Source: Volucribacter amazonae
GTDB lineage: Bacteria; Pseudomonadota; Gammaproteobacteria; Enterobacterales; Pasteurellaceae
DNA length: 64,000 nucleotides
Direction of reading: 5' to 3'
NCBI RefSeq assembly: GCF_029783845.1
Contig: NZ_LWID01000001.1
Location: 1,720,001-1,784,000, forward strand
A program made the position numbers and the translations under genes. Within the stretch, counting starts at the first letter, position 1; each line of letters starts with the position of its first letter. The notes under the pieces were generated by a model that saw only the letters and a program-made list of their open reading frames with translations, was not told where the DNA came from and ran no database searches. Shown in pieces: positions 19,514-29,365 of this stretch.

Positions 19514-21301
19514 ATGAAAAAAATCAAATTATTATCCAATCGTTTTAATTTAATTCTCATTACTCTGTTAGGGCTTATTATGTTTCCTGCCAAAGCAAAT
19601 ATTATTGAGCAATTACACCAACAAGCCGAACAAGGAATGGCGGAGGCACAACATAATTTAGGCGTAATATATGGAAATGGTCTAGGCGTAAAAAAGGATG
19701 AGGTTAAAGCTAAATATTGGTATAGCAAAGCAGCGGAACAAGGTATCGTTGAGTCTCAATATAATCTAGCAGTCATGTATTACAATGGAGAAGGCGTAAG
19801 GCAAGATTATACTCAAGCAGCCCAATTGTTTCGCCAAGTCGCGGAGCAGGGTCAAGCTGATGCACAATATAATTTAGGGCTTATGTATGTTAAAGGACAG
19901 GGCGTAAAACAGGATTACGTCCAAGCAGTGCAGTGGTATCGCAAAGCGGTGGAGCAAAATCACGCCTTAGCACAATTTAATTTAGGTTTAATGTATGGTG
20001 ATGGACTAGGAGTAGAGCAAGATTATACGAAAGCGGTGCAATGGTATAAGAAAGCGGCAGATCAAGGTTTAGCGGAAGCTCAACATAATTTAGCAAACAT
20101 GTACTACAATGGGCAAGGTGTAAGGCAAGATTATACTCAAGCGGTTCAATGGTTTCGTAAGGCTGCTGAGCAAGGCTATATTGCATCACAAAATAATTTG
20201 GGGGTGATGTATGCCGATGGGCAAGGAGTAAAACAGGATTATTTTCAAGCAATAAAATGGTATCGCCAAGCAGTGGAACAAGGTGATGCCGCGGCACAAT
20301 ATAATTTAGGAATGATGTATGCTAAAGGGTTAGGGGTACAACAGGATTACGTTCAAGCAGTGCAGTGGTATCGTAAAGCAGCGGAGCAAAATTACGCCTT
20401 AGCACAATTTAATTTAGGTTTAATGTATGGTGATGGACGAGGAGTAGAACAAGATTATACGAAAGCGGTGCAATGGTTTCGTAAGGCTGCTGAGCAAGGC
20501 TATACTGCATCACAAAATAATTTGGGGGTGATGTATGCCGATGGGAAAGGGGTAAAGCAAGATTATATTCAAGCAGTGCAATGGTATAAAAAAGCGGCGG
20601 AACAAGGTGATGCCGATGCACAATATAATTTAGGAATGATGTATGCTAAAGGGCAAGGAGTACAACAGGATTACGTTCAAGCAGTGCAGTGGCATCGTAA
20701 AGCAGCGGAGCAAGGTCATGCAGAAGCCCAAGTTAGTTTAGGGTTTATGTATGAAAAAGGACAAGGAGTAAAACAAGATTATACTCAAGCAGTGCAATGG
20801 TATAGAAAAGCAGCGGAACAAGGTAATGCTGTTGCACAATATTATTTAGGGTGTATGTATGACAAAGGACAAGGGGTAAAACAAGATTATACCCAAGCAG
20901 TGTATTGGTATAAAAAATCGGCGGAACAAAATAATGCCTTAGCCCAAAATAATTTAGGGTTTATGTATGACAAAGGAAAAGGGGTAAAACAAGATTATAA
21001 TCAAGCAGTGCAATGGTATAAAAAAGCAGCGGAACAAGGTTTAGCGAAAGCTCAGAATAATTTAGCAATCGTATACTACAGTGGACAAGGTGTAAAGCAA
21101 GATTATACTCAAGGGATACAATGGTTTCGTCAAGCAGCTGAACAGGGTGATGCTGAGGCACAATATAATTTAGGGATTATATATGCTAAAGGATTGGGCG
21201 TAAAACAAGATTATGTTCAAGCTGCACAATGGTTTGGTAAGGCTTGTGAGCAGGATAATGAATTAGGTTGTGAGAATTATAGAAAGTTGAATAATCATTA
21301 A
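19514..21301 (+). CDS. Secreted Sel1-repeat protein (15 repeats)
   Basis: The 595-residue paralogue of the preceding gene has a clear signal peptide (residues 1-28, ending PAKA). Fifteen tandem 36-residue Sel1 repeats fill residues 43-582, and the same two-cysteine tail (GKACEQ ... LGCENYRK) closes it. The 108-base DNA repeats are highly alike, and blocks have been duplicated at spacings of both three and four repeats (see findings), so repeat number probably varies between strains. It is likely periplasmic or surface-associated, acting as a binding scaffold; no enzymatic motif is seen. The long open frames on the opposite strand here are by-products of the repeat composition. Confidence 0.85.
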   Translation: MKKIKLLSNRFNLILITLLGLIMFPAKANIIEQLHQQAEQGMAEAQHNLGVIYGNGLGVKKDEVKAKYWYSKAAEQGIVESQYNLAVMYYNGEGVRQDYTQAAQLFRQVAEQGQADAQYNLGLMYVKGQGVKQDYVQAVQWYRKAVEQNHALAQFNLGLMYGDGLGVEQDYTKAVQWYKKAADQGLAEAQHNLANMYYNGQGVRQDYTQAVQWFRKAAEQGYIASQNNLGVMYADGQGVKQDYFQAIKWYRQAVEQGDAAAQYNLGMMYAKGLGVQQDYVQAVQWYRKAAEQNYALAQFNLGLMYGDGRGVEQDYTKAVQWFRKAAEQGYTASQNNLGVMYADGKGVKQDYIQAVQWYKKAAEQGDADAQYNLGMMYAKGQGVQQDYVQAVQWHRKAAEQGHAEAQVSLGFMYEKGQGVKQDYTQAVQWYRKAAEQGNAVAQYYLGCMYDKGQGVKQDYTQAVYWYKKSAEQNNALAQNNLGFMYDKGKGVKQDYNQAVQWYKKAAEQGLAKAQNNLAIVYYSGQGVKQDYTQGIQWFRQAAEQGDAEAQYNLGIIYAKGLGVKQDYVQAAQWFGKACEQDNELGCENYRKLNNH

Positions 21302-21329
21302 GGTGAAAATTGAAGTAACTATAATATAA

Positions 21330-21367
21330 AAAGTGCGGTTAAAAATTTTTATTTTTGACCGCACTTT
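21330..21367. terminator. Uptake-sequence pair, terminator after the Sel1 genes
   Basis: AAAGTGCGGT and ACCGCACTTT face each other, extended by AAAAAT/ATTTTT, giving a stem of about 16 bp with a four-base loop. It lies about 30 bases past the stop of the second Sel1 gene and could terminate in both directions, also serving minus-strand nadV. Confidence 0.8.
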
Positions 21368-21390
21368 CACAATTCAGTTATCCTAGGCTT

Positions 21391-21447
21391 TTATAGTCGT
21401 TTCAATTTAAAATAAGGCACAATCAAGCATCATTATCTTGATTGTGC
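21391..21447. repeat. Half-copy of dispersed repeat fused to right copy of the 39-base hairpin
   Basis: TTATAGTCGTTTCAATTTAA is one end of the dispersed element. It runs directly into AAAATAAGGCACAATCAAGC and the rest of the hairpin seen after metG (21409-21447). It lies just past the nadV stop, as a possible nadV 3' hairpin. Confidence 0.7.
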
Positions 21448-21456
21448 TAATAACAA

Positions 21457-22941
21457 CTAAATAAAGCCCAAGTTTCGCCGAATTTGATCAAAATCAGTGG
21501 TTTTCAGTAATTTTCCATTACAAAATACTTCTTCTAGTAAATCATCACTAAAATCGCTATCCGCACTTAAATTTTCAATATAATTGTCTAATGTGAGTAC
21601 TTTAACTCGCCCGCGTTGTGATTTTTTTAATCCTGTATCTGTTTTAGGGGCTTTAAAAATGGCTTGTTCTTTACCATTAATGGTTATTGAAGTAGCTTTC
21701 ATGGCAAAACCTAAGGTATCACGACTAAGTTGTTGATAAGTGCGAGAGCCAACGCCAAACACAATATTGCTACTAGCAAAGCCTTTTGTTTTTAAGCCCG
21801 TTAAAATTTGTTCCATTTTGTGATAATTTAACCCATCGCCATAAATTGCTCCGATATGACTATCTAGCACTTTATAACCTTTTTGGTTCAACTTACCACC
21901 AAATAAATCCCATAAACATTCGATCAGTCCTTTTTGTTCATATTCTGTATTAGCTTGCGGATCGCCACAAAGTAATTTAACCGCATCACCACTATCAGGA
22001 CGAATGACTACTTTCGCTTGTTCAGGACGTGCCATAATTTCTGCTTTGAGCAAAGGTAGATTTACGTTAATGTTATGCCAAAAATCAAAGGTATCAGCCA
22101 CAATAGATAACATATTGTTAGGATAAAGAGCCATTAAATGGCGAAATGTGGCTAGTTCATCTTGCCCATAGGCACTCATAACGGAATGTTCCGAAGCGGG
22201 AATGGATGTGCCGATCAACTGTTGGCTACCATAATAATGCTCCACATAGCAAATAGCTGGAATGGTATCTGTTCCGAGAAAAGCTGTTAAATGTCCGGCA
22301 CCAGAAATCTCAGCAGCTTCTAATCCGCTCATTCCTCGCATAGAAAAATCATGAGCTTGGAAAGGAATATGTTGATAGTCATCACAAGTTTGTTGAGCAA
22401 ATTGTTCAAAGGTTAAGCGACAACGGCGAGCCATTGAAGCTGAAGTCATAGGTTGCCATAAAGCAAGGTTAATTAAGGTTTCAAGATAATTGGTTAGCCA
22501 AAAAAATCGTGGGTCAGTATTCTCAATGGTCATAATTGGTACTTTTATCGCAACACTTTTTCCTTCAGCAATGGCTTTGATTTTTATGGGTAAATAGCCA
22601 AGCTGATGAAGTTGTGCAATATGTTCCCCTTGATCCTCTTGTTGCAATGTGCGGTAAATAAAATCACGATATTCTTGTAACACTTCCGTTTGAGGACGTT
22701 GGAAAAAGTTATCGTTGAAATAATCAATTAAATATCGTTGGATAAAGCCTTGTACCCCAAAACATACCGCACGATCAAGGTAAGGAGCATGATGGTTATC
22801 TCTTGGCGTAAAGGTACTATATATGACTTCTGTTCCTGCAGGATACTGTTTACGATGGGATAATTTATAAAAATCACAAAGTAAACTTGGAATTGCAGAA
22901 GATTTTTGATGATAGGTATAAGGCTGTGTGATTTTGCTCAT
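21457..22941 (-). CDS. nadV: Nicotinamide phosphoribosyltransferase NadV
   Basis: NadV condenses nicotinamide with PRPP to make NMN, the first step of NAD salvage from nicotinamide. The 494-residue protein aligns with human NAMPT along its length. It shows CDFYKLSHRKQYP, the nicotinamide/PRPP segment HLTAFLGTDTIPA, the catalytic-histidine segment ASEHSVMSAYGQDE, IRPDSGD and YGDGLNYHKMEQIL. All key residues I can place are present. In Pasteurellaceae nadV is the hallmark of V-factor-independent strains; H. influenzae lacks it. No prs or other NAD gene adjoins it here. Confidence 0.95.
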   Translation of the reverse strand: MSKITQPYTYHQKSSAIPSLLCDFYKLSHRKQYPAGTEVIYSTFTPRDNHHAPYLDRAVCFGVQGFIQRYLIDYFNDNFFQRPQTEVLQEYRDFIYRTLQQEDQGEHIAQLHQLGYLPIKIKAIAEGKSVAIKVPIMTIENTDPRFFWLTNYLETLINLALWQPMTSASMARRCRLTFEQFAQQTCDDYQHIPFQAHDFSMRGMSGLEAAEISGAGHLTAFLGTDTIPAICYVEHYYGSQQLIGTSIPASEHSVMSAYGQDELATFRHLMALYPNNMLSIVADTFDFWHNINVNLPLLKAEIMARPEQAKVVIRPDSGDAVKLLCGDPQANTEYEQKGLIECLWDLFGGKLNQKGYKVLDSHIGAIYGDGLNYHKMEQILTGLKTKGFASSNIVFGVGSRTYQQLSRDTLGFAMKATSITINGKEQAIFKAPKTDTGLKKSQRGRVKVLTLDNYIENLSADSDFSDDLLEEVFCNGKLLKTTDFDQIRRNLGFI

Positions 22942-23093
22942 AACGTAAAGTATATATGATTTATTTGTTGTTAATATAGCAATGTATTGCCTTTTATGTA
23001 AAGTAAAAATTGCATTTGTGATAAAAGGACATTTTTTGTTTAGCCATATTGTCGTGAAACGATGATAACGATCATATTGAGGATATGATGAAT

Positions 23094-23165
23094 AAAGTGC
23101 GGTCTGTTTTTCGTTTATTTTGTCATTGTCTCATTTTAAAATAAATCCAAAACAGACCGCACTTT
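23094..23165. terminator. Long uptake-sequence inverted repeat between nadV and fadR
   Basis: AAAGTGCGGTCTGTTTT (23094-23110) and AAAACAGACCGCACTTT (23149-23165) are perfect 17-base inverted repeats around a 38-base loop. The loop contains TCATTTTAAAATAAAT, similar to a dispersed-repeat end. It lies beyond the end of minus-strand fadR and may terminate it. Confidence 0.65.
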
Positions 23166-23237
23166 AACTTGTTAGAAGGAATATTTTTCTCTTTTCATTA
23201 TTCAGACATGATATTGAAAAAGAGCGGTTTTTACTAT

Positions 23238-23960
23238 TTAATCATTAAATTCGGCTGTAAGACTTTGTTGTAATTTTGCCCAAATAATCCCACTCTCTTT
23301 ACCATATTGCCGAATACAAGGGGTAACTTCGTCAATAGCTTGGCGTTGGCAAATATCTCTTAATTGTTGATAGAATTGTTTGGCTAATTGACGAGCTTGC
23401 GGATTAGTAAAATAAAATAACGCCACTCGGGTATATAGGTTTTTCAGGCTATTTAAAATTAAACCATAAACGGGGTTATCCGAAGCAAATGCCAGTTTAC
23501 GGAATAAATCGTAGTCAAAATTGGTGTAATCTTCCGCATTATCTTGCAATGTATCTAGGGGTTCAAAAATACTTAGGCTTTCTGATTGAGAAATTTTAAA
23601 GGCTTTTTTGATGTAAATAGGCGAAATATTGGTACGAGCAGAGAGAACATTGGCGATTAGTGAAGGTAATTTGGTACTATCAAGGCGAACCAATACATCA
23701 ATAATGTTTAAGCCTGATGTTTCCCAAATATTATTCACTTTGGTGGGTTTGCCATGTTGAATACTCAGCCAGCCATCTCGGGCTAAACGTTGTAAGACTT
23801 CTCGCAATGTTGTGCGTGTTACCCCAATTTTTTCTGCTAATTCACGTTCGGCAGGTAAATCAGAGCCCGGCGGAAAATGATTATTCCAAATACTTTTTAC
23901 AATATATTCTTCAGCTAACCCAGCGGGGCTTTGTGCTTTTAAAATTGTTTGATTTGTCAT
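23238..23960 (-). CDS. fadR: Fatty-acid metabolism regulator FadR
   Basis: A GntR-family regulator of 240 residues with an N-terminal winged helix ([14 protein letters not shown], then [20 protein letters not shown] and [11 protein letters not shown]) and an all-helical acyl-CoA-binding C-terminal domain. In E. coli it represses fatty-acid breakdown and activates fabA/fabB. In Pasteurellaceae, which largely lack beta-oxidation, the activator role is the more likely one. It is divergent from nhaB, as in E. coli, with about 146 bases between the starts. Confidence 0.93.
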   Translation of the reverse strand: MTNQTILKAQSPAGLAEEYIVKSIWNNHFPPGSDLPAERELAEKIGVTRTTLREVLQRLARDGWLSIQHGKPTKVNNIWETSGLNIIDVLVRLDSTKLPSLIANVLSARTNISPIYIKKAFKISQSESLSIFEPLDTLQDNAEDYTNFDYDLFRKLAFASDNPVYGLILNSLKNLYTRVALFYFTNPQARQLAKQFYQQLRDICQRQAIDEVTPCIRQYGKESGIIWAKLQQSLTAEFND

Positions 23961-24106
23961 ATTTTTGGGTTACCCCTTATTGAGTATATTGATCTAGTTA
24001 AAATAAATATGCTATTTCTTTCATTATCTCGCAAGAAACTATTATCGTTCAAACTTTTTTATATTACAATCATAAAACTTATCTCATCGCATTAAGGAAT
24101 CCGAAT

Positions 24107-25648
24107 ATGGAATACTCGCGAGCCTTGTTTAAAAACTTTTTAGGGCAAAGCCCTGATTGGTATAAATATACTATTCTTCTTTTTCTTATTGTTAACCCTT
24201 TGTTATTCTTTTTGGTAAGTCCTTTTTGGGCAGGCTGGGTGCTTGTTGCTGAATTTATTTTTACTTTAGCCATGGCATTGAAATGCTATCCGTTACAACC
24301 CGGGGGATTATTGGCTATTGAAGCGGTAATCATTGGTATGACAACGCCTGAACATGTTAAAGCAGAAATTATGGCAAATTTTGAGGTCATTTTGCTGTTA
24401 ATGTTTATGGTAGCGGGTATCTATTTTATGAAGCAATTATTGCTGTATTTATTTACAAAATTATTATTAGGAATCCGCTCAAAAGTCATTTTATCACTGG
24501 CTTTTTGTTTAAGTGCAGCCTTTCTTTCGGCGTTTTTAGATGCCTTAACCGTTGTGGCAGTAATTATTAGTGTGGGTATGGGATTTTATGGGGTTTATCA
24601 TAAAGTTGCTTCGGGACATCGTTTTGAAGACTCAACAGATATTACAAATGACGATAAAATTGTTCATCATCAACAGACTTTAGAGCAATTTCGCCGCTTT
24701 TTACGCAGTTTAATGATGCACGCTGGTGTAGGGACAGCTTTAGGAGGGGTAATGACGATGGTCGGCGAACCGCAAAATTTAATTATTGCGGAACAAGCCG
24801 GCTGGAATTTCAAAGAGTTTTTCTTTCGTGTTTTACCTGTTAGTTTACCTGTACTGATTTGCGGTATTTTAACCTGTGTGTTATTAGAAAAAACCAAATG
24901 GTTTGATTATGGGGCAAAACTGCCACGCAAAGTTTGGGCAGTATTAGCAAAATTTGATCGTGCCCAAGATGCCAAAATGACGAAGCAACAAAAAATGAAA
25001 TTAGTTATACAGGCAATTATTGGTGTTTGGTTGGTTATTGGACTTGCTTTCCATTTGGCTGCAGTGGGCTTAATCGGATTGACCATTATTGTCTTTTGTA
25101 CAGCATTTTGTGGTGTTACTTCTGAACATCAGGTTGGTAAAGCATTCCAAGAAGCTCTGCCTTTTACTGCATTATTAGTTATTTTCTTTTCTATTGTAGC
25201 GGTCATTATTGATCAACAATTATTTGCCCCTATTATTCAATTTGTTTTATCCGCCAGTGAAAGTACACAATTAGCATTATTCTATGTATTTAATGGCTTA
25301 TTATCCGCAATTTCTGATAATGTTTTTGTGGGCACGGTTTATATTAATGAAGCTAAAGCTGCTTGGACTTCAGGTGCAATTTCTCATCAACAATTTGAAT
25401 TATTAGCTGTGGCAATTAATACAGGAACAAATTTACCTTCGGTGGCAACGCCAAATGGGCAGGCGGCATTCTTATTCTTATTAACTTCTTCCCTTGCTCC
25501 CTTAATTCGTTTATCTTATGGCAAAATGGTATTAATGGCATTACCTTATACGATTGTGTTATCCTTAGTGGGTTTATTGTCAGTAGAATTTATTTTACCG
25601 AGCCTAACAGCTTTATTTCAAAGCCTAGGTTTACTGACCCCAATGTAA
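24107..25648 (+). CDS. nhaB: Na+/H+ antiporter NhaB
   Basis: The 513-residue inner-membrane protein has a dozen or so hydrophobic segments. It keeps NhaB wording such as [40 protein letters not shown] and [20 protein letters not shown]. It expels Na+ in exchange for protons and pairs functionally with the sodium-pumping NQR implied by apbE-nqrM. dsbB follows 32 bases downstream, the same order as in E. coli. Confidence 0.96.
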   Translation: MEYSRALFKNFLGQSPDWYKYTILLFLIVNPLLFFLVSPFWAGWVLVAEFIFTLAMALKCYPLQPGGLLAIEAVIIGMTTPEHVKAEIMANFEVILLLMFMVAGIYFMKQLLLYLFTKLLLGIRSKVILSLAFCLSAAFLSAFLDALTVVAVIISVGMGFYGVYHKVASGHRFEDSTDITNDDKIVHHQQTLEQFRRFLRSLMMHAGVGTALGGVMTMVGEPQNLIIAEQAGWNFKEFFFRVLPVSLPVLICGILTCVLLEKTKWFDYGAKLPRKVWAVLAKFDRAQDAKMTKQQKMKLVIQAIIGVWLVIGLAFHLAAVGLIGLTIIVFCTAFCGVTSEHQVGKAFQEALPFTALLVIFFSIVAVIIDQQLFAPIIQFVLSASESTQLALFYVFNGLLSAISDNVFVGTVYINEAKAAWTSGAISHQQFELLAVAINTGTNLPSVATPNGQAAFLFLLTSSLAPLIRLSYGKMVLMALPYTIVLSLVGLLSVEFILPSLTALFQSLGLLTPM

Positions 25649-25680
25649 TATGATAAAAACGATAAAAGGAAAAGTTATTT

Positions 25681-26214
25681 ATGCTGAAGAAATTAAAAGG
25701 GTTATCCACACAACGTCTAGGTTGGTTGTTATTATTGATTTCTGCATTAATATTAGAATTAACCGCCTTATATTTCCAGCATGGTATGGCGTTACAGCCT
25801 TGTGTGTTGTGTATTTATGAACGTGTTGCTTTGTTCGGTGTACTTATTGCGGGTGCGGTGGGATTGATAGCCCCGCAATTTCTGATTACGCGTTTAATAG
25901 CCATTGCCGTTGGGTTAGCCAGTGCAATAAAAGGTTTACTTATTGCACTTAAACATGTTGATTATCAAATGAATCCAGCACCTTGGAAACAATGTTCTGT
26001 GTTTGCGGATTTCCCTGAAACTTTACCACTAGATAAATGGTTTCCTTTTATGTTTAAACCTACTGGTACTTGTAATGAAATTACATGGCAATTTTTAGGA
26101 TTAACTATGGCACAGTGGATCGTAGTGATTTTTGCTTTTTATATTGCTTTATTGCTATTTGTTCTGCTTAGCCAATTAACACGAACACATAAACAACGTC
26201 GCTTATTTCATTAA
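25681..26214 (+). CDS. dsbB: Disulfide bond formation protein DsbB
   Basis: DsbB reoxidises DsbA and passes electrons to quinone. The 177-residue protein has four membrane helices and the two required cysteine pairs: CVLC in the first periplasmic loop (QPCVLCIYERVALFG) and a second pair in the other loop (WKQCSVF ... TGTCNEI). The quinone-site arginine after CVLCIYE is present. It is probably co-transcribed with nhaB and ends at a strong terminator. Confidence 0.96.
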   Translation: MLKKLKGLSTQRLGWLLLLISALILELTALYFQHGMALQPCVLCIYERVALFGVLIAGAVGLIAPQFLITRLIAIAVGLASAIKGLLIALKHVDYQMNPAPWKQCSVFADFPETLPLDKWFPFMFKPTGTCNEITWQFLGLTMAQWIVVIFAFYIALLLFVLLSQLTRTHKQRRLFH

Positions 26215-26227
26215 ACGCACTTAATTA

Positions 26228-26260
26228 ATCCTCTCTTGATTTTATTCAGAGAGGATTTTT
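26228..26260 (+). terminator. Terminator after dsbB
   Basis: ATCCTCTCT and AGAGAGGAT form a 9-bp stem around an 11-base loop, followed by TTTTT. It lies 14 bases past the dsbB stop and separates nhaB-dsbB from arcB. Confidence 0.85.
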
Positions 26261-26281
26261 ATTTATTGATAAGATTTAACT

Positions 26282-28495
26282 ATGCAAAATGTAAAGCAAT
26301 TCACTCAACGTTATATTAATTGGGTTATCAAACTTGGTCGTTTAAAATTTTCCCTGTTAGGTTTTGTTATCTTAGCCATATTTGCCTTAATTATTCAAGG
26401 GCTTTCTAGCTTGATGATAGTCGGTAATATCTATTGGCAAGATGTTATTCGTTCAATTATTTTTGGTTTATTGTCAGCCCCCTTTGTGATCTATTTCTTT
26501 ACCTTATTGGTGGAAAAACTCGAACATTCTCGCTTGAAACTGGCACAAAGTAATAACCAATTAAATGAAAATATTATCGCCCTCAACAAGGCACAACAAG
26601 AATTAGAACAAAAAGCCGAATTTTTACGTTCCTTTATTGATGCTTCGCCTGATTTAGTCTTTTACCGTTCTGCTCAAGGGCAATTTTTAGGCTGTAATAA
26701 AGCAATGGAAATTCTGACAGGGAAAACCGAAAAAGAATTGTTACAAATGACACCAACACAAACATTTAGCCCTGAAATTGCCGAACGCATACAACAAATT
26801 GATCAAGAAATTCTACAAAATCAACAAGATATTACCTATGAGCAGTGGTTAAAATATCCCGACGGTAAATTGGCTTGTTTTGAAATTCATAAAGTGCCTT
26901 ATTTTGATACGATGACGAAAAACCATTGCATTATGGGCTTTGGACGAGATATTACGGAAAGAAAGCGTTATTTAGAAGTCATAGAAAAAAATAGTCGTGA
27001 TAAAACCAACTTAATGGCAACCATTAGCCATGAATTACGTACCCCATTAAATGGGATTGTCGGTTTAAGCCAAATTTTACTTGATAGCCAATTAACAGAA
27101 CAACAACGCAACTATCTCAAAACAATTCATGTAAGTGCGGTATCTTTGGGCTATATTTTTAGTGATATTATCGATCTGGAAAAATTAGATAGTAGAAGAA
27201 TTGAAATTTATCGCAAAGAAACGGACTTTCATCATTTTTTAAATGACATTAATAATATTGCCTCTTTTATGGCAGAGCGAAAAAAACTCAAGTTTGAATT
27301 ACAATGTGATAAGCATTTACCCCATTGGGTAATGCTTGATGCCACACGTTTAAGCCAAATTTTATGGAATTTAATCAGCAATGCCGTAAAGTTCACTGCA
27401 CAAGGAAAAATTTGTTTAACAGTAAAATCCTTAGGGCATACACAATTACAATTTAGCTTAACGGATACAGGCATTGGTATTGCGCCACAGGAATTGGATA
27501 AAATCTTTACTATGTATTATCAAGTAGAAGACAAACAGCATCATCAAAAAGCCTTAGGCAGTGGCATTGGTTTATCCATTTCTAAACATATTGCCAAATT
27601 AATGGACGGCGATTTGACGGTACAAAGTGAAGTAGGAAAAGGCTCAACCTTTACCTTAACCATTAAAGCCCAAGAAGTGAGCCAACCCTCTTCGCTTGAA
27701 CAACCACAAGTCAATTTGCCATTAAACATTTTGTTGGTGGAAGATATTGATGTGAATATTACGGTAGCAAAAGCTATGTTGGAAAAATTGGGCTATCAAG
27801 TTGATGTGGCAATGACAGGTCAACAAGCCATAGCAAAATTCACACAACACCAATATGATTTATTACTCTTAGACATTCAACTCCCCGATATGACAGGCTT
27901 TGAAGTTGCTCAACATTTGCGTCAAAAATACCAAGCCGATGAATATGAATACTTACCGCCATTAATTGCATTAACTGCCAATGTGATTAATAACAAGCAA
28001 GAATATCTGGATAAAGGTATGGACGATGTACTCTGTAAACCGCTATCCATAGAGGCATTAAATCGGTGTTTATATGATTATTTTGCGACTGATGACAATC
28101 CAGCCCCACCGCATCAAATGAAATCCACCGATCAAGCTGCCATTTTGGATAAGGTATTATTAGACGAACTGTTGACCATGTTAGGTCAGGATTTTGTTCA
28201 ACAAAATAGCCAATTATTTGAACAAATGATGCAAGAATATTTGAACGAGCTAACCATTCTCTATCAACAATATCAGCAAGATCCATCAAGGCGAAAACCC
28301 CTTACAGAACTTGCGCATAAAATTAAAGGGGCAAGTGCGTCTATTGGTTTAAAACGCCTTCAACAACTTGCTCAACAGGCACAACAAGATCAAGATCCCC
28401 AATGGCATCAACATATTGGCGATTGGATTAAGCAATTAAATCAATATTGGCGGCAAGATCTGTATGTGTTGCAACGATATTTGAGAAAAGCGTAA
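26282..28495 (+). CDS. arcB: Aerobic respiration control sensor kinase ArcB
   Basis: A tripartite hybrid histidine kinase of 737 residues. It has two membrane helices (about residues 24-50 and 58-80), a short coiled coil, and a PAS domain (SPDLVFYR ... MGFGRDITERKRY). The transmitter carries His250 in ISHELRTPLNG and an ATPase domain. The receiver has Asp531 in LLLLDIQLPDM, and a C-terminal HPt domain has His679 in AHKIKGAS. The two PAS cysteines used by E. coli ArcB for quinone sensing are conserved in GCNKA and LACFEIHK. It phosphorylates ArcA, encoded elsewhere, under low oxygen. An uptake word sits at 27133-27141. Confidence 0.96.
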   Translation: MQNVKQFTQRYINWVIKLGRLKFSLLGFVILAIFALIIQGLSSLMIVGNIYWQDVIRSIIFGLLSAPFVIYFFTLLVEKLEHSRLKLAQSNNQLNENIIALNKAQQELEQKAEFLRSFIDASPDLVFYRSAQGQFLGCNKAMEILTGKTEKELLQMTPTQTFSPEIAERIQQIDQEILQNQQDITYEQWLKYPDGKLACFEIHKVPYFDTMTKNHCIMGFGRDITERKRYLEVIEKNSRDKTNLMATISHELRTPLNGIVGLSQILLDSQLTEQQRNYLKTIHVSAVSLGYIFSDIIDLEKLDSRRIEIYRKETDFHHFLNDINNIASFMAERKKLKFELQCDKHLPHWVMLDATRLSQILWNLISNAVKFTAQGKICLTVKSLGHTQLQFSLTDTGIGIAPQELDKIFTMYYQVEDKQHHQKALGSGIGLSISKHIAKLMDGDLTVQSEVGKGSTFTLTIKAQEVSQPSSLEQPQVNLPLNILLVEDIDVNITVAKAMLEKLGYQVDVAMTGQQAIAKFTQHQYDLLLLDIQLPDMTGFEVAQHLRQKYQADEYEYLPPLIALTANVINNKQEYLDKGMDDVLCKPLSIEALNRCLYDYFATDDNPAPPHQMKSTDQAAILDKVLLDELLTMLGQDFVQQNSQLFEQMMQEYLNELTILYQQYQQDPSRRKPLTELAHKIKGASASIGLKRLQQLAQQAQQDQDPQWHQHIGDWIKQLNQYWRQDLYVLQRYLRKA

Positions 28496-28501
28496 TTGTG
28501 C

Positions 28502-28544
28502 AAAGTGCGGTGTAAAAAATTTTATTTTTACACCGCACTTTTTA
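28502..28544. terminator. Uptake-sequence pair between arcB and slyD
   Basis: AAAGTGCGGTGTAAAAA pairs with TTTTTACACCGCACTTT over 17 bp, with T runs on both sides. It lies between the convergent arcB and slyD genes and can serve both as a bidirectional terminator. Confidence 0.9.
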
Positions 28545-28587
28545 TAAATGATAATATAAGTTACAAGTAAGCTACTGCTTCACAAAA

Positions 28588-29187
28588 TTAATGCTTATGC
28601 CCACAACCGCAACCATGGTCATGATGATGATCGTGGTGATGCTCGTGATGATGATCATGATGATGCCCGCCACAACCACAGCCATGTCCTTCTTCTTCGT
28701 GTCCACCACAGCAACCGCCACCCTCTTGGTGAATATGGCCATGGGCAATTTCTTCTAAAGTGGCTTCACGAGTTGCGACAACTTCTACACTAAAATGTAA
28801 ACTTTGCCCTGCTAACATATGGTTACCATCAACCACCACATCATTTTCACCAACTTCTGTAATTACCACAGGTAAAGGTCCAACATCAGTATCAGCAATA
28901 AAACGCATACCCACTTCTAATTCATCAACGCCCATAAAGACATCTTTCGGCACACGTTGTACCATATTTTCGTTATATTCGCCGTAACCTTCTTCTGGCT
29001 TAACTTTTACTTCAAATTTATCGCCAACAGACTTACCCTCTAACGCATTTTCTAAACCAACTACAAGATTATTATGACCTTGCAAATATTCTAAAGGTTG
29101 ATTTACCGGTGCTTCGTCCACTAAAACGCCATCTTCTGTTCGCACTTGATAAGCAATGCTTACTACCACATTTTTTGCTACTTTCAT
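28588..29187 (-). CDS. slyD: FKBP-type peptidyl-prolyl isomerase and metallochaperone SlyD
   Basis: The 199-residue protein has a split FKBP domain with an inserted chaperone flap (EEGYGEYNENMVQRVPKDVF) and ends in a His/Cys-rich tail (about residues 148-199: CCGGH, HGCGCGG, runs of HHHDHHHEHHH, GCGCGHKH). SlyD isomerises prolyl bonds and supplies nickel to hydrogenase or urease maturation. The tail is what binds Ni2+ and other metals. The tail's repetitive codons are normal for SlyD. Confidence 0.96.
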   Translation of the reverse strand: MKVAKNVVVSIAYQVRTEDGVLVDEAPVNQPLEYLQGHNNLVVGLENALEGKSVGDKFEVKVKPEEGYGEYNENMVQRVPKDVFMGVDELEVGMRFIADTDVGPLPVVITEVGENDVVVDGNHMLAGQSLHFSVEVVATREATLEEIAHGHIHQEGGGCCGGHEEEGHGCGCGGHHHDHHHEHHHDHHHDHGCGCGHKH

Positions 29188-29365
29188 TGATTACTCCATT
29201 GTTGTACAAGTATTCAGGCATTGTATAAGAAATCAAATCAGATAGAAAGTTAATCATTCAATAATCTTGAGATCTTATTTATAAATAAAACAATACGCTA
29301 AATCAGCGATTTATGCCACAATATCCCTAAGATTATCATAAGATTGACTTTATTAAGGATCATTT

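Noticed and set aside
19977..21161. Several long open frames antisense to the Sel1 array, rich in His, Leu and Pro
   Set aside because: They recur with the 108-base period of the Sel1 repeats, lack ribosome sites and are the predictable complement of that codon composition.
18216..21301. The repeat arrays might have been a CRISPR or DNA satellite
   Set aside because: The period is 108 bases with no spacers and encodes regular 36-residue Sel1 helices in frame throughout.
28600..28740. Low-complexity CATGATGAT-like stretch that could be a slipping repeat
   Set aside because: It encodes the His/Cys metal-binding tail normal for SlyD and has no perfect tandem unit.
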